Source of the DNA: Lachnospiraceae bacterium AC2029 | GTDB taxonomy: Bacteria; Bacillota; Clostridia; Lachnospirales; Lachnospiraceae | DNA: 64,000 bases | Reading direction: 5' to 3' | Assembly: GCA_000703065.1 (NCBI GenBank) | Contig: JNLK01000001.1 | Coordinates: 3,308,001-3,372,000, forward strand | Part shown: positions 8,720 to 17,387 of the stretch, in pieces | Layout: each line of letters begins with the position of its first letter | Position numbering within the stretch: the stretch's first letter is position 1 | The notes under the pieces: generated by a model | The model's database searches: none | Told to the model about the DNA's origin: nothing | What the model saw: only the letters and a program-made list of their open reading frames with translations | Program-made: the position numbers and the translations under genes

Positions 8720-9916
8720 ATGCTGAGAAAGAAGAAGCTGCCGTTCATGGCAGTACTTGGACCGGAGGACTACGGCGCGGTGATCCGATGTCTGGTGATC
8801 CACTGCAGGAGTGAGGAGGAAATGGCCAGGGCTGAGCAGTATCAGTTTCCGGGACCTGTACGGGAGAGGTTTCGCTCGGACGGGCACGGATATCCGGATC
8901 CGCGGGGAATGTTCTATACGGTATTTCCGGTGTCAGGACCGGAGATCGAATGGACCATGGCATTTTCCTGGAATGAGAGGAAGGAAAGAAATGAATACAG
9001 GAAGCTGGATCTGGAGGGGCTTACCTGTGTAAAGACGATCTGTCCCGTGCTGGAACGGTTCCGGAACCGGAAGCCCTACCGCAATATTCAGGGGGAGGAC
9101 GGTAAGGAGATCCTGTTTCATTATATGGATTATCTGCCGGAGTGTTATCGTGACAGGACCGCTGCGCGAGGCTCCCTGAAGCATACGCTGCCGCTCATTA
9201 TCTGGCTTCACGGAGCGGGAGAGGGAGGAACGGACCCGACCATTACGGTTCTGGGAAACCGGGTGACGGCTCTGACCGAGGAAACCGTGCAGACGTACTT
9301 CCCCGAAACCGGAGCTGCCGTGCTGGCTCCCCAGTGTCCTACCATGTGGATGGATCTGAACGGAAAGGGAGTGTATAATGTCAGCCGTAAGGACAGTGAC
9401 GGTAAGTCCTGCTATTCCAAGGCACTCCTTGCCTTTATCCGGAGATATCTGCAGTATCATCCTGAGATCGACCGGGACCGGATCTATATCGGCGGATGCT
9501 CCAACGGCGGTTATATGACCATCAAGATGCTGCTTGAGGCACCGGAGCTTTTTGCTGCCGCATTTCCGTGCTGTCCGGCCTATCATGCCGCATGGCAGAC
9601 GCCGGAGCGCGTGAAGACACTGGCAGGCATTCCCATCTGGTTCACGGCGGCTGCCACGGATCAGACCGTGCCCCTTACGGAGAAGGACGGAAGTCCGGCA
9701 TATGCGGACGCGTTGGTTCCGAAGCTGAGAGAAGCCTCGGGTGAAGTGATCTATACCCGGCTTCCTCAGGTCATGGGATTTGATTCAAAGGGATTTCCGT
9801 ATGAATACAACGGACATTTCTCATGGATCCCCCTGCTGCAGGACAGGATCACAAAGGAGATCGACGGAGAGGAGATCCACCTCTTTGAGTGGCTGGCCTC
9901 GAAAGGCAGGAAATAG
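8720..9916 (+). CDS. Alpha/beta hydrolase, esterase or peptidase-like
   Basis: A 398-residue protein. The second half has an alpha/beta hydrolase pattern: IIWLHGAGEGG (oxyanion loop), nucleophile in GGCSNGGY, a probable acid in AAATDQTVPL and His in YNGHFSWI. This resembles the predicted peptidase/PHB-depolymerase-like esterases often tied to feruloyl or acetyl esterases. The first 130 residues are not recognised. There is no signal peptide, so it should be cytoplasmic. The start has AGGAGG at 8709-8714. It follows the kinase gene by under 50 bases and ends at a strong hairpin, so it may be the last gene of the locus, though a link to signalling is not shown. Its substrate is unknown. Confidence 0.8.
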   Translation: MLRKKKLPFMAVLGPEDYGAVIRCLVIHCRSEEEMARAEQYQFPGPVRERFRSDGHGYPDPRGMFYTVFPVSGPEIEWTMAFSWNERKERNEYRKLDLEGLTCVKTICPVLERFRNRKPYRNIQGEDGKEILFHYMDYLPECYRDRTAARGSLKHTLPLIIWLHGAGEGGTDPTITVLGNRVTALTEETVQTYFPETGAAVLAPQCPTMWMDLNGKGVYNVSRKDSDGKSCYSKALLAFIRRYLQYHPEIDRDRIYIGGCSNGGYMTIKMLLEAPELFAAAFPCCPAYHAAWQTPERVKTLAGIPIWFTAAATDQTVPLTEKDGSPAYADALVPKLREASGEVIYTRLPQVMGFDSKGFPYEYNGHFSWIPLLQDRITKEIDGEEIHLFEWLASKGRK

Positions 9917-9935
9917 AAAGAGCGACATAGAAGAA

Positions 9936-9963
9936 AAGAGCCTTTGCAATCGCAAAGGCTCTT
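9936..9963. terminator. Bidirectional terminator between the hydrolase and tRNA-Glu
   Basis: A 12-bp perfect stem (AAGAGCCTTTGC with its complement) and AATC loop, with A-rich DNA on the left and T-rich DNA on the right. It can end the plus-strand hydrolase message and the minus-strand tRNA-Glu transcript. Confidence 0.85.
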
Positions 9964-9968
9964 CTTTG

Positions 9969-10040
9969 TAGTCCGTAGGGGAATCGAACCCCTGTTTCCG
10001 CCGTGAGAGGGCGGCGTCTTAGCCGCTTGACCAACGGACC
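9969..10040 (-). tRNA. tRNA-Glu (anticodon CTC)
   Basis: On the minus strand the 72 bases fold as a cloverleaf. The acceptor arm GGTCCGT pairs with ACGGACT (a G-T pair at 1-72), the anticodon stem CCGCC/GGCGG encloses loop CTCTCAC with anticodon CTC, and the T arm is AGGGG TTCGATT CCCCT. It decodes GAG. The 3' CCA is not encoded. Confidence 0.96.
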
Positions 10041-10059
10041 ATCTCTTGAACGCTTGCTT

Positions 10060-10088
10060 AGTATATCAAAACATAAATCAGAATGCAA
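10060..10088 (-). promoter_or_regulatory. Promoter of tRNA-Glu
   Basis: Read on the minus strand, TTGCAT and TATACT are separated by 17 bases, and the -10 lies about 20 bases before the tRNA 5' end. An A/T-rich tract precedes the -35, as in strong stable-RNA promoters. Confidence 0.8.
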
Positions 10089-10141
10089 GCATTTTTTTAA
10101 TTTTTTTTCGATTTGTTGGAATGGCTGTTCGGGCATTCCCC

Positions 10142-10187
10142 AAAACACCTGCAGCCACGGGCCTGAACGCCGGGCTGCAGATGTTTT
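10142..10187 (-). terminator. Likely terminator of mtaB
   Basis: A 15-base arm (AAAACACCTGCAGCC) pairs with 173-187 with one mismatch around a 16-base loop. Read on the minus strand it ends in GTGTTTT, about 70 bases past the mtaB stop. A second inverted repeat (GGTTCCGG/CCGGAACC) lies at about 10,206-10,242. Nothing else is seen between 10,041 and 10,255. Confidence 0.65.
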
Positions 10188-10255
10188 ATGATGCCGGGGG
10201 AATGGCGGTTCCGGTGTTTGGACATGTGATTGCCGGAACCGGGTATGGTGCTTCT

Positions 10256-11668
10256 TCAGGATCTAACGGGAAGGATCGTGTTGATCCGGTCGGGATCCGG
10301 TGTGCTGTCACCCAGGGAATCACAGGGGATGTCCACCAGAATATACCGCTCCGTATGTCCCCTGTAGAAGCTCTTTCGGTCCTTGGTCACGATCTCCTCC
10401 ACAAGGACATTCAGGGGCTCTCCGGCGAAAGCAGATTCGTAGGCCTTCATCTGACGTTCCTTCAGCTCCAGGAGACGACGTACACGGTCCTTCTTTACGG
10501 ATTCCGGCAGCTGGCCGTCCATCCGGTCCGCGGCGGTTCCTTTGCGTCGGGAATAGGGGAAGACATGCATTTCATAGAGCTCAAGTTCCTCAAGTGTCCG
10601 GTAGGTGGTTTCGAATTCCTCTTCAGATTCCCCGGGGAAGCCTACGATGATGTCGGAGGTGAGAGCGGGGCGGTCGTAGTACCGGCGAAGCCTTTCCACG
10701 ATCACACGGATGTCCTCTGTGGTGTAATGACGGTTCATTCTCTTCAGTACGGTGTCGCAGCCGCTCTGCAGGGAGAGATGGAAATGCGGGCACACCTTCG
10801 GCAGTTCCTTCATCCGCTGAAGGAAATCCTCGGTCAGTACACGCGGTTCCAGAGAACCGAGACGGATCCTTTCGATCCCGGGAATGCCATGGATCCGGCA
10901 GACCACATCTGCAAGGGTCAGGTCCCCGATATCTCCGAAGGAGGAAATGTTGATCCCTGTCAGAACCAGTTCCTTCACGCCGGAGGCTGCAAGTGTCTCC
11001 ACCTCGTCAACGATGGCATCAATGGATTTGTTCCGGATCCGTCCGCGGACAAAGGGGATGATGCAATAGGTACAGAAGCTGTTACAGCCGTCCTGGATCT
11101 TCAGATAGCTTCGGGTATGTGTTTCCGGCATGCGGATCCGCAGATCCTCGAATTCCGGATCATGGTTGATATCAATGATGGAGTCGGAGACCGGCTCACC
11201 GGTGAGATAGGCTTCCACCAGACGCACCATATCTCTCTTGCGGTTATTTCCCACGATCAGATCCGCATCGATCCGGTCGGTGCCTGAGTCCTTCTGTCCG
11301 GCCTTACGCTGTGATACAGCATCAGCCATAGCCTTGTCCGAAGAATTTGGATCCGTTTCTTTTTTCACAGCCGCATTTCCGGCGTTAAACTGACTTCGGT
11401 TGGCTACAGCCTGCACATAACAGCCTGTGGCTACGATCACCGCATCCGGGTTCTCCTTTCGGAGTTTACTGATCATCTGACGGGATTTCCGGTCGGCGAT
11501 GTTCGTCACGGAGCAGGTATTGATGATGCAGATATCCGCATCATTTTCCTCTCCCCGGAGTGATCCGGCAGCAAAAAATGCCTCGTACATTGCATCGGAT
11601 TCATACTGATTCACCTTGCAGCCGAGGGTCAGGATATACACCTTTTTCTTCTCTAACACGATACTCAT
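10256..11668 (-). CDS. mtaB: tRNA t6A37 methylthiotransferase MtaB
   Basis: A 470-residue radical SAM enzyme of the MiaB/RimO/MtaB family, which converts t6A37 to ms2t6A37 in ANN-decoding tRNAs. The N-terminal domain begins ILTLGCKVNQYES, the signature separating MtaB from MiaB. The radical SAM Cys triad is in CNSFCTYC. SLQSGCDTVLKRMNR and a C-terminal TRAM region follow. Between the first domain and the SAM domain, at roughly residues 90-150, there is an additional polar stretch (KKETDPNSS...QRKAGQKDSG) that looks like an inserted linker. The gene stands alone on the minus strand. Confidence 0.93.
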   Translation of the reverse strand: MSIVLEKKKVYILTLGCKVNQYESDAMYEAFFAAGSLRGEENDADICIINTCSVTNIADRKSRQMISKLRKENPDAVIVATGCYVQAVANRSQFNAGNAAVKKETDPNSSDKAMADAVSQRKAGQKDSGTDRIDADLIVGNNRKRDMVRLVEAYLTGEPVSDSIIDINHDPEFEDLRIRMPETHTRSYLKIQDGCNSFCTYCIIPFVRGRIRNKSIDAIVDEVETLAASGVKELVLTGINISSFGDIGDLTLADVVCRIHGIPGIERIRLGSLEPRVLTEDFLQRMKELPKVCPHFHLSLQSGCDTVLKRMNRHYTTEDIRVIVERLRRYYDRPALTSDIIVGFPGESEEEFETTYRTLEELELYEMHVFPYSRRKGTAADRMDGQLPESVKKDRVRRLLELKERQMKAYESAFAGEPLNVLVEEIVTKDRKSFYRGHTERYILVDIPCDSLGDSTPDPDRINTILPVRS

Positions 11669-11719
11669 GAGATAGCTTCCTTTGGGGAGAAATACCCGTC
11701 AGAACGGCGGATTTCCTCT

Positions 11720-11747
11720 TTGCTTTTTAATCACTATGTGGTATCAT
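11720..11747 (+). promoter_or_regulatory. Candidate promoter of the HPr-like gene
   Basis: TTGCTT and TATCAT are 16 bases apart, followed by an A/T-rich start region about 50 bases before the ATG at 11,796. The match is moderate. Confidence 0.45.
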
Positions 11748-11795
11748 ATCATATGTAAGTCAAAATTACACATGAAATATTTGGAGGAAATCGGT

Positions 11796-12032
11796 ATGAC
11801 ATCAGTAAAAGTATCGCTTAGTTCTATTGATAAGGTTAAGGCATTTGTAAATGATATCAGCGGTTTTTCGGCTGATTTCGATCTGGTGGCAGGACGTTAC
11901 GTCATCGACGCAAAGTCCATCATGGGTATCTTCAGTCTGGATATCTCCAAGCCGATCGATCTGAACATCTATGCTGAGGACAACATGGATGAGATCATGA
12001 CCGCACTGAAGCCGTACCTGGTAGAGGAGTAA
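11796..12032 (+). CDS. HPr-like protein lacking the phosphorylatable His
   Basis: A 78-residue protein whose second half matches the PTS phosphocarrier HPr: DAKSIMGIFSLDIS corresponds to the HPr segment around Ser46 (here Ser41). The first helix reads SSIDKVKAFVND where HPr has GIHARPA, so the His15 that receives phosphate from enzyme I is missing. Phosphotransfer is therefore not expected; a Crh-like regulatory role through the Ser is possible but unproven. I start at ATG 11,796 because TTGGAGGAAA sits just upstream; the frame is open further up but without a binding site. It ends three bases before the sce7726-type gene, so the two are co-transcribed. Confidence 0.78.
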   Translation: MTSVKVSLSSIDKVKAFVNDISGFSADFDLVAGRYVIDAKSIMGIFSLDISKPIDLNIYAEDNMDEIMTALKPYLVEE

Positions 12033-12035
12033 GCC

Positions 12036-12719
12036 TTGCTGGATCAGGAAATGCGCGAGCCCTTGTTCGATTATCTGGACGAGAACTTTGGCAGGATCCG
12101 AATCATTGAAGAGAAAACCATCCGGGGCTCCCGAGCAGATGTTTTGGGAGTCCTGGATGGTTATTTTGTTGGCTTCGAGATCAAGTCCGACCATGATACC
12201 TATGAAAGGCTGAAGACACAGGTGAAGGATTATGACCGGTTCTGCGACTTCTGCTACATTGTGGTGGGAGCCAGTCATCGGAAGCATGTGTCCGAGCATG
12301 TTCCGGATCATTGGGGCATCCTTGTCATCACCGAAAACGGAGTGGAAATGGACCGCGGGGCGGATGATAATCCGAATGCCAGGTTGGAGGAGCAGATCAC
12401 CCTGATGTGGAAAAGGGAGCTGCACAGTCTGCTTCAGCTGAATAACGGGCCGAAGTATACGAATATGAGCCGAAAGTTCATCGCGGGAAAGCTCCTGGAG
12501 AAGGTGGATCACGACCGGCTGAAGCGGCAGATGACGGATCTGATCTTCGAACGGGACTATACCGTTTTTGATGATCAGCCTACCATTGCCGAGAAGAAGG
12601 AGCGCAGGAAGAAGGTTGTCAGGGTGAAGAAGTCTGTCAGCCGGAAAGGGCAGGCGGCGGACCGGGCCAGGGCACATACCGCACATTATATCGGCAAAAG
12701 AAAGACAAAACGAAAATGA
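12036..12719 (+). CDS. sce7726-family protein, PD-(D/E)xK-like
   Basis: A 227-residue protein of the sce7726 family, whose function is not established. The fold signature is REPLFDYL near the start, then GSRADVLGVLDG with Asp35, FEIKSD with Glu48 and Lys50, and the YIVVGASH strand. Asp then Glu-x-Lys is the catalytic pattern of PD-(D/E)xK nucleases. The C-terminal third is very basic (KKERRKKVVRVKKS), fitting nucleic-acid binding. The start is a TTG at 12,036 with GAGGAG at 12,024-12,029 inside the end of the previous gene; an ATG at 12,051 is the alternative. Close coupling to the HPr-like gene is its only contextual clue. Confidence 0.8.
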   Translation: MLDQEMREPLFDYLDENFGRIRIIEEKTIRGSRADVLGVLDGYFVGFEIKSDHDTYERLKTQVKDYDRFCDFCYIVVGASHRKHVSEHVPDHWGILVITENGVEMDRGADDNPNARLEEQITLMWKRELHSLLQLNNGPKYTNMSRKFIAGKLLEKVDHDRLKRQMTDLIFERDYTVFDDQPTIAEKKERRKKVVRVKKSVSRKGQAADRARAHTAHYIGKRKTKRK

Positions 12720-12742
12720 TCCGGGGCGTCAAGAAAAAATGC

Positions 12743-12771
12743 TTGACACATGACGGCGTCTGTAGTATGAT
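12743..12771 (+). promoter_or_regulatory. Strong sigma-A-type promoter of ylxM-ffh
   Basis: A perfect TTGACA (12,743-12,748) and TATGAT (12,766-12,771) with a 17-base spacer, 28 bases before the ylxM ATG. Confidence 0.9.
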
Positions 12772-12798
12772 ATCCGAGGTCTTAGGGGGAACTATGCT

Positions 12799-13155
12799 AT
12801 GGAGCGGATCGTTCGACAAACCATGCTGTTTGATTTTTACGGCGAATTACTGACGGAGCATCAGAGAAGTGCTTACGAGGACGTGGTGATGAATGACCTG
12901 TCCTATGCCGAGCTTGCCCGTCTGCAGAACATTTCCAGACAGGCCGCCTATGACATGATCCGCCGCTGTGACAGGCAGCTGGAGGAGTATGAAGCCAAAC
13001 TTCATCTGGTGGAACGTTTCCTGTCCATCCGTGAGGAGCTTCAGAAGATCGAGGAAACCGCCAAGGTACTTCAGGAGAGGACCACTGATAACACTTCGAA
13101 GTCATATGTGGAGGATATCCTGAAAAGATCCGGGGCCATCCTGGAGGAACTGTAA
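12799..13155 (+). CDS. ylxM: YlxM/p13-family DNA-binding protein
   Basis: A 118-residue UPF0122 family protein found beside ffh in many Firmicutes. A sigma-70 region 4-like helix-turn-helix is visible at LSYAELARLQNISRQAAYDM, preceded by LLTEHQRSAYEDVV. The C-terminal half is helical and charged (LEEYEAKLHLVERF...). YlxM proteins have been linked to the signal recognition particle pathway. The gene sits just after a near-consensus promoter and 44 bases before ffh, so both should be on one message. Confidence 0.93.
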   Translation: MERIVRQTMLFDFYGELLTEHQRSAYEDVVMNDLSYAELARLQNISRQAAYDMIRRCDRQLEEYEAKLHLVERFLSIREELQKIEETAKVLQERTTDNTSKSYVEDILKRSGAILEEL

Positions 13156-13199
13156 AGACGATAACACCCGTAAGGGCATTTCGATAAGAAGAGGATTTT

Positions 13200-14540
13200 A
13201 TGGCATTTGACAGTTTAAGTGATAAACTTCAAAATGTGTTCAAGAAGCTGCGGAGCAAGGGCATCCTGAAGGAAGATGATGTAAAGGAGGCCATGAAGGA
13301 AGTAAAACGTGCGCTGCTTGAGGCGGACGTCAACTTCAAGGTTGTAAAGCAATTCATCGGTACGGTCAGCGAGCGTGCGGTCGGTGAAGAGGTCATGAAG
13401 GGACTGAATCCCGGTCAGATGGTCATCAAGATCGTTAAGGAAGAGCTTGTAGCCCTGATGGGGTCGGAGATGACGGAAATGAAGCTCCGCCCATCCAACG
13501 AGCAGACGGTCATCATGATGTGCGGTCTGCAGGGTGCAGGTAAGACCACCACGGTAGCCAAGCTGGCGGGACAGTACAAGAACAAGGGTAAGAAATGCAT
13601 GCTGGTTGCCTGCGATATCTATCGTCCGGCAGCGATCCAGCAGCTGCAGATCAACGGTGATAAGGTCGGCGTAGAGGTCTTCTCCATGGGAACGGACCAT
13701 AAGCCCGTAGACATCGTTAAGGCAGCTCTGACGCATGCAAAAAAGGAGAATATCCAGCTGGTATTCATTGATACGGCAGGTCGTCTGCATATCGATGAGG
13801 AACTGATGCAGGAGCTCCGTGATATCAAGGAAGCGGTAACAGTGGACTATACACTCCTTACTGTGGATTCCATGACAGGTCAGGATGCCGTAAATGTGGC
13901 GACCACCTTCAACAATGACCTGGGGATCGAAGGAGTGATCCTGACCAAGCTGGACGGCGACACCCGTGGTGGTGCGGCGCTTTCCATCCGTTCCGTTACC
14001 GGAAAGCCGATCCTGTATGCAGGTATGGGAGAGAAGCTGACGGATCTGGAGCCTTTCTATCCGGAACGTATGGCATCCCGTATCCTTGGCATGGGGGATG
14101 TGGAAAGTCTTATCGAGAAGGCACAGGCTGCCATCGATGAGGAGAAGGCCATTGAGATGGAGAAGAAGCTCCGCAAGGCCACATTTGACTTCAATGATTT
14201 CCTGGATCAGCTGGAGCAGATGGAGAAGATCGGAAGTCTTTCCGACATCATGGGCATGATGCCCGGTATGGGCAAGCTGAAGGATGTGGAGATCGATGAC
14301 AATGCCACGGTTCATCCGAAGGCGATCATCCAGTCCATGACACCTGCAGAACGTGCCAACCCGGATCTGATCAATATGAGCAGAAAGCAGAGGATCGCAA
14401 GAGGCTGTGGACTGGATATGGCCGAGGTGAACCGGTTCTTCAAGCAGTTTGAACAGTCCAAGAAGATGATGAAGCAGTTCTCGGGTATGATGGGAAAGGG
14501 AAAGAAGAAGCGCAGATTCGGAAACCCCTTCGGCTTCTAG
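13200..14540 (+). CDS. ffh: Signal recognition particle GTPase Ffh (SRP54)
   Basis: A 446-residue SRP protein that binds SRP RNA and signal sequences and docks with FtsY at the membrane. The N domain ends near residue 90. The G domain has [10 protein letters not shown] (G1), DTAGR (G3) and TKLDGD (G4). The Met-rich M domain runs from about 320, with MGMMPGMG and [14 protein letters not shown], and ends in basic GKGKKKRR. Length is normal. It is preceded by ylxM and followed by rpsP, the usual clostridial order. Confidence 0.98.
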   Translation: MAFDSLSDKLQNVFKKLRSKGILKEDDVKEAMKEVKRALLEADVNFKVVKQFIGTVSERAVGEEVMKGLNPGQMVIKIVKEELVALMGSEMTEMKLRPSNEQTVIMMCGLQGAGKTTTVAKLAGQYKNKGKKCMLVACDIYRPAAIQQLQINGDKVGVEVFSMGTDHKPVDIVKAALTHAKKENIQLVFIDTAGRLHIDEELMQELRDIKEAVTVDYTLLTVDSMTGQDAVNVATTFNNDLGIEGVILTKLDGDTRGGAALSIRSVTGKPILYAGMGEKLTDLEPFYPERMASRILGMGDVESLIEKAQAAIDEEKAIEMEKKLRKATFDFNDFLDQLEQMEKIGSLSDIMGMMPGMGKLKDVEIDDNATVHPKAIIQSMTPAERANPDLINMSRKQRIARGCGLDMAEVNRFFKQFEQSKKMMKQFSGMMGKGKKKRRFGNPFGF

Positions 14541-14625
14541 ATTTGAGAAAGACCATAAGAACAACAAGCAGGATCAACACGGCGAAATGCCTGTCGATAG
14601 ATATTATTCAAGGAGGAAAACCAAA

Positions 14626-14871
14626 ATGGCAGTAAAGATCAGATTGAGAAGACTGGGATACAAGAAGCACCCTGTATATAGAGTTGTTGTTGCTGATTCC
14701 AGATCTCCGAGAGATGGTAGTGTGATCGACCAGATCGGAACCTATGATCCGAATCAGGAGCCCAGTGTGGTAAAGATCGATGCTGAGGCAGCGAAGAAGT
14801 GGCTTAACAACGGTGCTCAGCCGACTGAGACAGTTGCCAAGCTGCTCAAGCAGGCAGGCATTGAGAAATAA
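14626..14871 (+). CDS. rpsP: 30S ribosomal protein S16
   Basis: An 81-residue protein starting [16 protein letters not shown], the standard S16 beginning, with SRSPRDG. AGGAGG at 14,611-14,616 fixes the ATG at 14,626, although the frame stays open 13 codons further upstream. S16 assembles early in the 30S body. It heads the rpsP-khpA unit. Confidence 0.97.
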   Translation: MAVKIRLRRLGYKKHPVYRVVVADSRSPRDGSVIDQIGTYDPNQEPSVVKIDAEAAKKWLNNGAQPTETVAKLLKQAGIEK

Positions 14872-14891
14872 GCACACGGGAGGATTGCAGT

Positions 14892-15119
14892 ATGAAGGAA
14901 TTAGTTGAAATCATTGCAAAATCCCTTGTAGACGCACCTGATCAGGTTGTGGTAACTGAAACGACTGACGAGCATACAATTACTGTTGAGCTTACCGTAG
15001 CACCCGACGATATGGGAAAGGTGATCGGTAAGAGCGGACGGATCGCAAAGGCCATCCGTACGGTGGTAAAGGCTGCGGCGTCGAAAAGCGACAAGAAGGT
15101 CATTGTGGATATCAAATAA
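14892..15119 (+). CDS. khpA: KH-domain RNA-binding protein KhpA
   Basis: A 75-residue single KH domain with the GxxG loop in MGKVIGKSGRIAKAI. KhpA forms a complex with KhpB (Jag/EloR) in Gram-positive bacteria and influences cell elongation through RNA binding. Its position between rpsP and rimM is conserved in Firmicutes. A terminator-like hairpin follows, so it may be the last gene of its message. Confidence 0.96.
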   Translation: MKELVEIIAKSLVDAPDQVVVTETTDEHTITVELTVAPDDMGKVIGKSGRIAKAIRTVVKAAASKSDKKVIVDIK

Positions 15120-15150
15120 CGACGGATGTCGAGCAATGGTAACAAAGGAT

Positions 15151-15203
15151 GGGACGGCTCTTCCCGGCTCTCTACAGAGCCGGAAGGATCGCCCTCTTTT
15201 TTT
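15151..15203 (+). terminator. Terminator-like hairpin between khpA and rimM
   Basis: A core stem CCGGCTCT/AGAGCCGG (164-171 with 176-183, loop CTAC) is extended by GGG-CG/CGCCC pairing at the base, then a seven-T run at 15,197-15,203. It would separate rpsP-khpA from rimM-trmD, at least in part. No strong promoter for rimM was found behind it. Confidence 0.7.
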
Positions 15204-15271
15204 ATCATTCATGACGCCGGTCATGACAGAAGATGCGTGCATTTTCAGCCGCGCATAATACGGAGTGAATT

Positions 15272-15778
15272 ATGGAACAGTATTTCCGGATCGGAGTGAT
15301 CACAACAACACATGGACTGAAGGGCGAGGTAAAGGTCTATCCGACAACGGAGGATCTGCACAGGTTCGAGGAACTGGAGACCTGCTTTCTGCTGGATAAG
15401 GGGACCTATCGTCCTTTGACCATCAGCAGCTGCAGGTATTTCAAAAACCTGGTGATCCTCGGCTTTGAAGAGATCGGAGACATTGATGCCGCCATGCCTC
15501 TGAAACAGAAGGAACTGTATGTGGACCGTGAGCATGCGATACCGCTGGAGGAGGGCGAGTACTATCTGGCGGATGTGATCGGCAGTACGGTCTATGATGA
15601 AGACGGAAATGTTCTGGGAACGCTGGAGGACTACATGGAGACTGCGGCCCAGTTGATCTATAAGATGAAAACGGCGGAGGGGAAGGAATTCCTGGTTCCT
15701 GCCGTGGATGAGTTTATCCTTGAGGTGGATGTGGAGGCAAAGAAGATGGTGATCCGCGTCATTCCGGGGATGATCTGA
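15272..15778 (+). CDS. rimM: 16S rRNA processing protein RimM
   Basis: A 168-residue ribosome maturation factor. The N-terminal domain starts FRIGVITTTHGLKGEVKV, the RimM signature. The C-terminal PRC-barrel includes YYLADVIGSTVYDEDG and FLVPAVDEFILEVD. RimM binds S19 and assists maturation of the 30S head. trmD follows at 43 bases. Confidence 0.97.
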   Translation: MEQYFRIGVITTTHGLKGEVKVYPTTEDLHRFEELETCFLLDKGTYRPLTISSCRYFKNLVILGFEEIGDIDAAMPLKQKELYVDREHAIPLEEGEYYLADVIGSTVYDEDGNVLGTLEDYMETAAQLIYKMKTAEGKEFLVPAVDEFILEVDVEAKKMVIRVIPGMI

Positions 15779-15821
15779 GATTTTTAACCGGGAATGCCGG
15801 AACGACAAGGGAGGATCTAAG

Positions 15822-16586
15822 ATGGAGTTTCATATCATGACTCTTTTCCCGGAAATGATGGACACGGTCCTGGGCGAAAGTATCACCGGGCGTGCACAGA
15901 AGGCCGGAAGGATTCTGGTGAAAAACTGGAATATCCGGGATTATGCGCAGAATACATCGAGGCATGTAGACGACTATATCTATGGCGGCGGCCCCGGAAT
16001 GCTGATGCAGTGTGAGCCGATCGATCTATGCTATCAGGCGGTCTGTGAGGATATCCGTTCCAGGGATCCGGAGGCGGACCCGAGAGTGATCTATCTGTCA
16101 CCGAAGGGGCCGACATTTTCGCAGAAGATCGCAGAAGCCTATGCGGGTGAACAGAACCGGCCGATCGTTCTTCTATGCGGACACTATGAAGGGATCGATG
16201 ACCGGGTGCTTACACTTCTTCAGGCAGAGGAGATATCCATCGGTGATTATGTGCTGACCGGCGGAGAACTGGGTGCGGCCATTATTGTGGATTCTGTCAG
16301 CCGTCTGCTCCCCGGAGTTCTTGGAGACGATGACAGTGCGGTCTATGAGAGCTTTCATGAGAACCTTCTGGAATGTCCTCAGTACACGCGGCCGGAGATT
16401 TATAAGGGTCTGGCGGTACCGGAGATCCTTCTGTCCGGTAATCATGCGAAGATAGCGGCATGGAGACTGGAACAGGCAGAGAAGCTGACGGAGGAACGGA
16501 GACCTGATCTGTATCAGGCTTACCGGGAGGAGCATCCGGTTCCCGAACCGAAAAAGAAACGTCGGAAATCCGCACCGCCTGCGTGA
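15822..16586 (+). CDS. trmD: tRNA (guanine-37-N1)-methyltransferase TrmD
   Basis: A 254-residue SPOUT-class enzyme that makes m1G37, preventing +1 frameshifting. It begins FHIMTLFPEMMD. The trefoil-knot SAM site is visible in LLCGHYEGIDDRV and SIGDYVLTGGE, and YGGGPGML is present. A basic Lys/Arg tail ends the protein. In most Firmicutes rplS (L19) comes next; here an unrelated lipoprotein gene follows, and its promoter overlaps the trmD stop. Confidence 0.98.
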   Translation: MEFHIMTLFPEMMDTVLGESITGRAQKAGRILVKNWNIRDYAQNTSRHVDDYIYGGGPGMLMQCEPIDLCYQAVCEDIRSRDPEADPRVIYLSPKGPTFSQKIAEAYAGEQNRPIVLLCGHYEGIDDRVLTLLQAEEISIGDYVLTGGELGAAIIVDSVSRLLPGVLGDDDSAVYESFHENLLECPQYTRPEIYKGLAVPEILLSGNHAKIAAWRLEQAEKLTEERRPDLYQAYREEHPVPEPKKKRRKSAPPA

Positions 16587-16611
16587 CAGAATGGTAATTG
16601 AGTGATATAAT
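16583..16611 (+). promoter_or_regulatory. Promoter of the lipoprotein gene
   Basis: GTGACA (16,583-16,588) and TATAAT (16,606-16,611) with a 17-base spacer. The -35 overlaps the trmD stop codon. Confidence 0.75.
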
Positions 16612-16649
16612 TGTGAAGGAATTGAACACCTAATGAATGGAGAATCAAA

Positions 16650-17336
16650 ATGAAGAAGAAATTGCTTATACTGACACTTGGTCTGGTTCTGGTTACAGGC
16701 GTAACAGCCTGCGGATCCAAGGAAGAGGATGGAACAGGAACGGCTGCGACAGAGGTTGCAACCACGGTTTCTGTACAGGATGAGATCCTGAGCTTTGTAG
16801 GAACGGATCTTCCGGGGATCGCTGCAGAGCGGGATGAGGCTGTAAAGCTGTATAATGATTATTTCTCCGCAGGAGATGACAAGGATTCCGAGAAATGGAT
16901 GACAACTCTTTCTCAGGAGGCGCTTCCGAAGTATGATTCCTATCTTCAGAAGCTGAAGGGACTTCCCTTCACGAATGCAGAGGTCGGTGAACTGAAGGAT
17001 CTCTATGTGGCAAGTGCCGAGCTGCAGAAAAATGCGATCCAGGATGTCGTGGATGCGATCAAGAACGCGGACAACCAGCTGCTGGACTCCGCACAGAAGA
17101 AGGTGGACCAGTCCAAAGAGAAGCTTCAGGCATATTATGATAAGCTGAAGGCGCTCTGTGAGGCGAATAACATCTCTCTTGAGGGACTGACCGAGGCTAC
17201 GGAGGCTGTTTCCGAAAGTACAACGGCTGCAACGGAGGCTGCATCAGAGCAGGCATCCACCGAGGCGCCGGCAGATGGAGCAGCACCGGCAGACGGAGCG
17301 GCACCGGCAGATGGAGAAACACCGGCAGGGGAATAA
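16650..17336 (+). CDS. Predicted lipoprotein, function unknown
   Basis: A 228-residue protein with a lipoprotein signal: KKK, hydrophobic core, then VTACGSKE, giving Cys21 as the lipidated residue. The mature part is mostly helical and charged (about residues 45-185: DEAVKLYNDYFSA, VDQSKEKLQAYYDKL) and may form a helical bundle. The last 40 residues are a low-complexity Thr/Ala/Glu tail with repeated GAAPAD. I do not recognise a family. It has its own promoter and lies before a two-component system with no terminator between them, so it could be read with it. Confidence 0.8.
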   Translation: MKKKLLILTLGLVLVTGVTACGSKEEDGTGTAATEVATTVSVQDEILSFVGTDLPGIAAERDEAVKLYNDYFSAGDDKDSEKWMTTLSQEALPKYDSYLQKLKGLPFTNAEVGELKDLYVASAELQKNAIQDVVDAIKNADNQLLDSAQKKVDQSKEKLQAYYDKLKALCEANNISLEGLTEATEAVSESTTAATEAASEQASTEAPADGAAPADGAAPADGETPAGE

Positions 17337-17387
17337 CAGCCGGATTCAGATTCGGTAAGATGGGGGATATCCCGGAGGAGGTTTCCT

